Positions 62,603 through 64,000 of a DNA stretch of 64,000 bases are shown piece by piece (positions within the stretch are counted from its first letter, which is position 1; every line of letters begins with the position of its first letter). Under the pieces are notes generated by a model, which was not told the origin of the DNA, ran no database searches, and saw only the letters and a list, made by a program, of their open reading frames with translations. The translations under genes were made by a program, and so were the position numbers. Source of the DNA: Hyphomicrobium_A sp963745205 (GTDB lineage Bacteria; Pseudomonadota; Alphaproteobacteria; Rhizobiales; Hyphomicrobiaceae); contig CAVUWX010000016.1 in the NCBI GenBank assembly GCA_963745205.1, positions 1 through 64,000 of the forward strand, in the 5' to 3' direction.

Positions 62603-64000
62603 ATGAACTGGTCGATCGACTTTGCGCCCGTGCTTCCCGCCCCGTTCTTCTGGGCCGCGGGCGCGCTCGCCATCGTCCTCGTCGGCTACCTGCTGTTCCG
62701 CCGCTCGCGCGGCGCGCTGCTGCGCGCCGCCGCGCTCGCCGCCCTCCTCGCCGCGCTCGCCAACCCGACCCTGCGCGAGGAGCAGCGCGAGAGCCTGTCC
62801 AACGTCGCCATCGTGGTGATCGACGAGAGCGCGAGCCAGACGCTCGGCGACCGCAAGGAGCAAACCGCCGCCGTCAAGGCCGAGCTGGAAGCCAAGCTCA
62901 AGAAGATCCCCAACCTCACCGTCAAATGGGTCGAGGCCTCCAAGCCCGGCGAGATGACCTCGCCTGGCACGCACCTCTTCGGCGACCTCAACAAGGCGCT
63001 GGCCGACACCCCGCCCGACCGCCTTGCCGGCGTCATCCTCGTCACCGACGGCGAAGTGCACGACGTGCCGAAGAGCGCAGGCGCCCTTGGCTTCGACGCA
63101 CCCGTGCACGCGCTGCTGACCGGGGCCTCCGACGAGTTCGACCGCCGCGTGGAGGTGTTGAAGGCGCCGCGCTACGGCATCGTGGGGCAGTCGCGCGACA
63201 TCGAGGTCGCCGTGCGCGAAGCGGGCCGCGAGACCGACACCTCCGAGATCGTCACCTTGAAGGTGCGGCGCGAAGGCCGCCCCGACGAGATGGTGACGAC
63301 GACCATCGGGCGCCCGGTCAAGATCGATATGCCGTTCCCGCACGCAGGGCAGAACATCCTCGAAGTCGAGCTCGACACGGCGCCCGGCGAGCTCACACCC
63401 GCCAACAACCGCGCGGTGATCGCGGCGGAAGGCGTGCGTGAGAATTTGCGCGTCCTGCTCGTATCCGGCGAGCCGCACGCGGGCGAGCGCACGTGGCGCA
63501 ATCTGTTGAAGTCGGATGCCGCCGTCGACCTCGTGCACTTCACGATCCTGCGGCCGCCTGAGAAGCACGACGGCACGCCGATCAACCAGCTCTCGCTCAT
63601 CGCCTTCCCGACGCGCGAGCTGTTCTCGGAGAAGATCAACGACTTCGATCTCATCATATTCGACCGCTACCAGCACCGCGGGCTGTTGCAGCTTCCCTAC
63701 TACGATAACATCGCCCGCTACGTGGAGGAGCACGGCGGCGCGTTGCTCGTTGCCGCCGGCGACGACTACGCCGGCAGCCTCAGCCTGTTCCGCACGCCGC
63801 TCTCCCCGGTGCTTCCCGCGGTGCCGACGGGGCGCGTGTTGTCGGAGCCGTTCAAGGCAACGTTGACCAGCGACGGCCGCAAGCATCCGGTGACGCAGGA
63901 TCTGGCCGGATCGGGTTCGGAGAATACGCCGCCGACCTGGGGCCGCTGGTTTCGCCAGGTCGAGGTGCGACCCGAGCACGGACGCACGCTCATGGACGGC
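62603..64000 (+). CDS. Membrane protein with vWA / glutamine amidotransferase-like domain (partial, cut by window edge)
   Basis: Fourth gene of the moxR cluster; 466 codons are visible and the gene continues beyond 64000. Residues 8-52 hold two helices (APFFWAAGALAIVLVGYLLF, ALLRAAALAALLAALANP). A vWA-like beginning follows, VAIVVIDESASQTLGDRK, with a DxSxS-type metal site changed to DESAS. Further on is GVILVTDGEVHD, and later an amidotransferase-like fold DLIIFDRYQH without an obvious catalytic cysteine. It lies nine bases after the DUF4159 gene. Such genes follow moxR-DUF58-DUF4159 in many Hyphomicrobiales. Confidence 0.83.
   Translation, partial: MNWSIDFAPVLPAPFFWAAGALAIVLVGYLLFRRSRGALLRAAALAALLAALANPTLREEQRESLSNVAIVVIDESASQTLGDRKEQTAAVKAELEAKLKKIPNLTVKWVEASKPGEMTSPGTHLFGDLNKALADTPPDRLAGVILVTDGEVHDVPKSAGALGFDAPVHALLTGASDEFDRRVEVLKAPRYGIVGQSRDIEVAVREAGRETDTSEIVTLKVRREGRPDEMVTTTIGRPVKIDMPFPHAGQNILEVELDTAPGELTPANNRAVIAAEGVRENLRVLLVSGEPHAGERTWRNLLKSDAAVDLVHFTILRPPEKHDGTPINQLSLIAFPTRELFSEKINDFDLIIFDRYQHRGLLQLPYYDNIARYVEEHGGALLVAAGDDYAGSLSLFRTPLSPVLPAVPTGRVLSEPFKATLTSDGRKHPVTQDLAGSGSENTPPTWGRWFRQVEVRPEHGRTLMDG

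Overview
The window is GC-rich, densely coded chromosomal DNA with many 4-base ATGA or GTGA gene overlaps. The gene content points to an alphaproteobacterium of the order Hyphomicrobiales (Rhizobiales): an iscR-desulfurase-sufBCDS-sufT-sufA operon behind an Irr-type box, an aap/bzt amino-acid transporter, Usg, a bactofilin, a moxR-DUF58-DUF4159 cluster and class III adenylate cyclase. I cannot name the genus. No rRNA, tRNA, CRISPR array, phage or insertion sequence was recognised.

Layout. 1-4 kb: bifunctional proline catabolism enzyme PutA (cut by the left edge), PanC and a frameshifted single-domain response regulator. 4.1-8.1 kb: ethanolamine ammonia-lyase eutBC and a secreted DUF1254/DUF1214 protein. 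8.4-17.3 kb: an MFS transporter, a 58-residue secreted peptide with a membrane protein, parE, remnants of an outer-membrane beta-barrel gene, small envelope proteins, a membrane fatty-acid desaturase and aquaporin Z. 17.4-20 kb: a DEAD-box RNA helicase behind a structured leader, and a cytochrome b561. 19.98-28.6 kb: the Fe-S assembly operon on the minus strand, with a sigma70-like promoter and an Irr-type palindrome over its expected transcription start. 28.6-32.9 kb: an alpha/beta hydrolase, an M28 peptidase, anmK and tyrS.

32.9-42.6 kb: a very large AsmA/DUF3971 envelope protein, a Bcp-type peroxiredoxin, a bactofilin, and an SbcCD-like pair of nuclease and coiled-coil ATPase. 42.8-47.9 kb: an FAD oxidoreductase, an M48 membrane peptidase and three secreted proteins, two of them DUF2147. 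47.9-55.7 kb (minus): a membrane/ferredoxin/adenylate cyclase fusion, a four-gene amino-acid ABC transporter, a GNAT acetyltransferase and small secreted proteins. 55.8-64 kb: MarC, Usg, DUF1285 and the moxR-DUF58-DUF4159-membrane protein operon, cut by the right edge.

The most unusual general property is twelve apparent single-base insertions or deletions that break otherwise well-conserved reading frames: the response regulator, the helicase (two), tyrS (four), the cyclase, both transporter permeases, the acetyltransferase and the DUF4159 gene. Because conserved protein continues on both sides and tyrS is normally essential, residual sequencing or assembly errors are the simplest explanation. 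These genes are given as one feature each across the breaks. By contrast, the outer-membrane gene after parE has lost its 5' part and carries an in-frame stop, so it looks like a true pseudogene. No clear-cut new defence or mobile system was seen. The strongest leads are the redox-type cyclase fusion, the Irr box on the suf promoter, the hook-less SbcC-like ATPase and the small secreted peptide.
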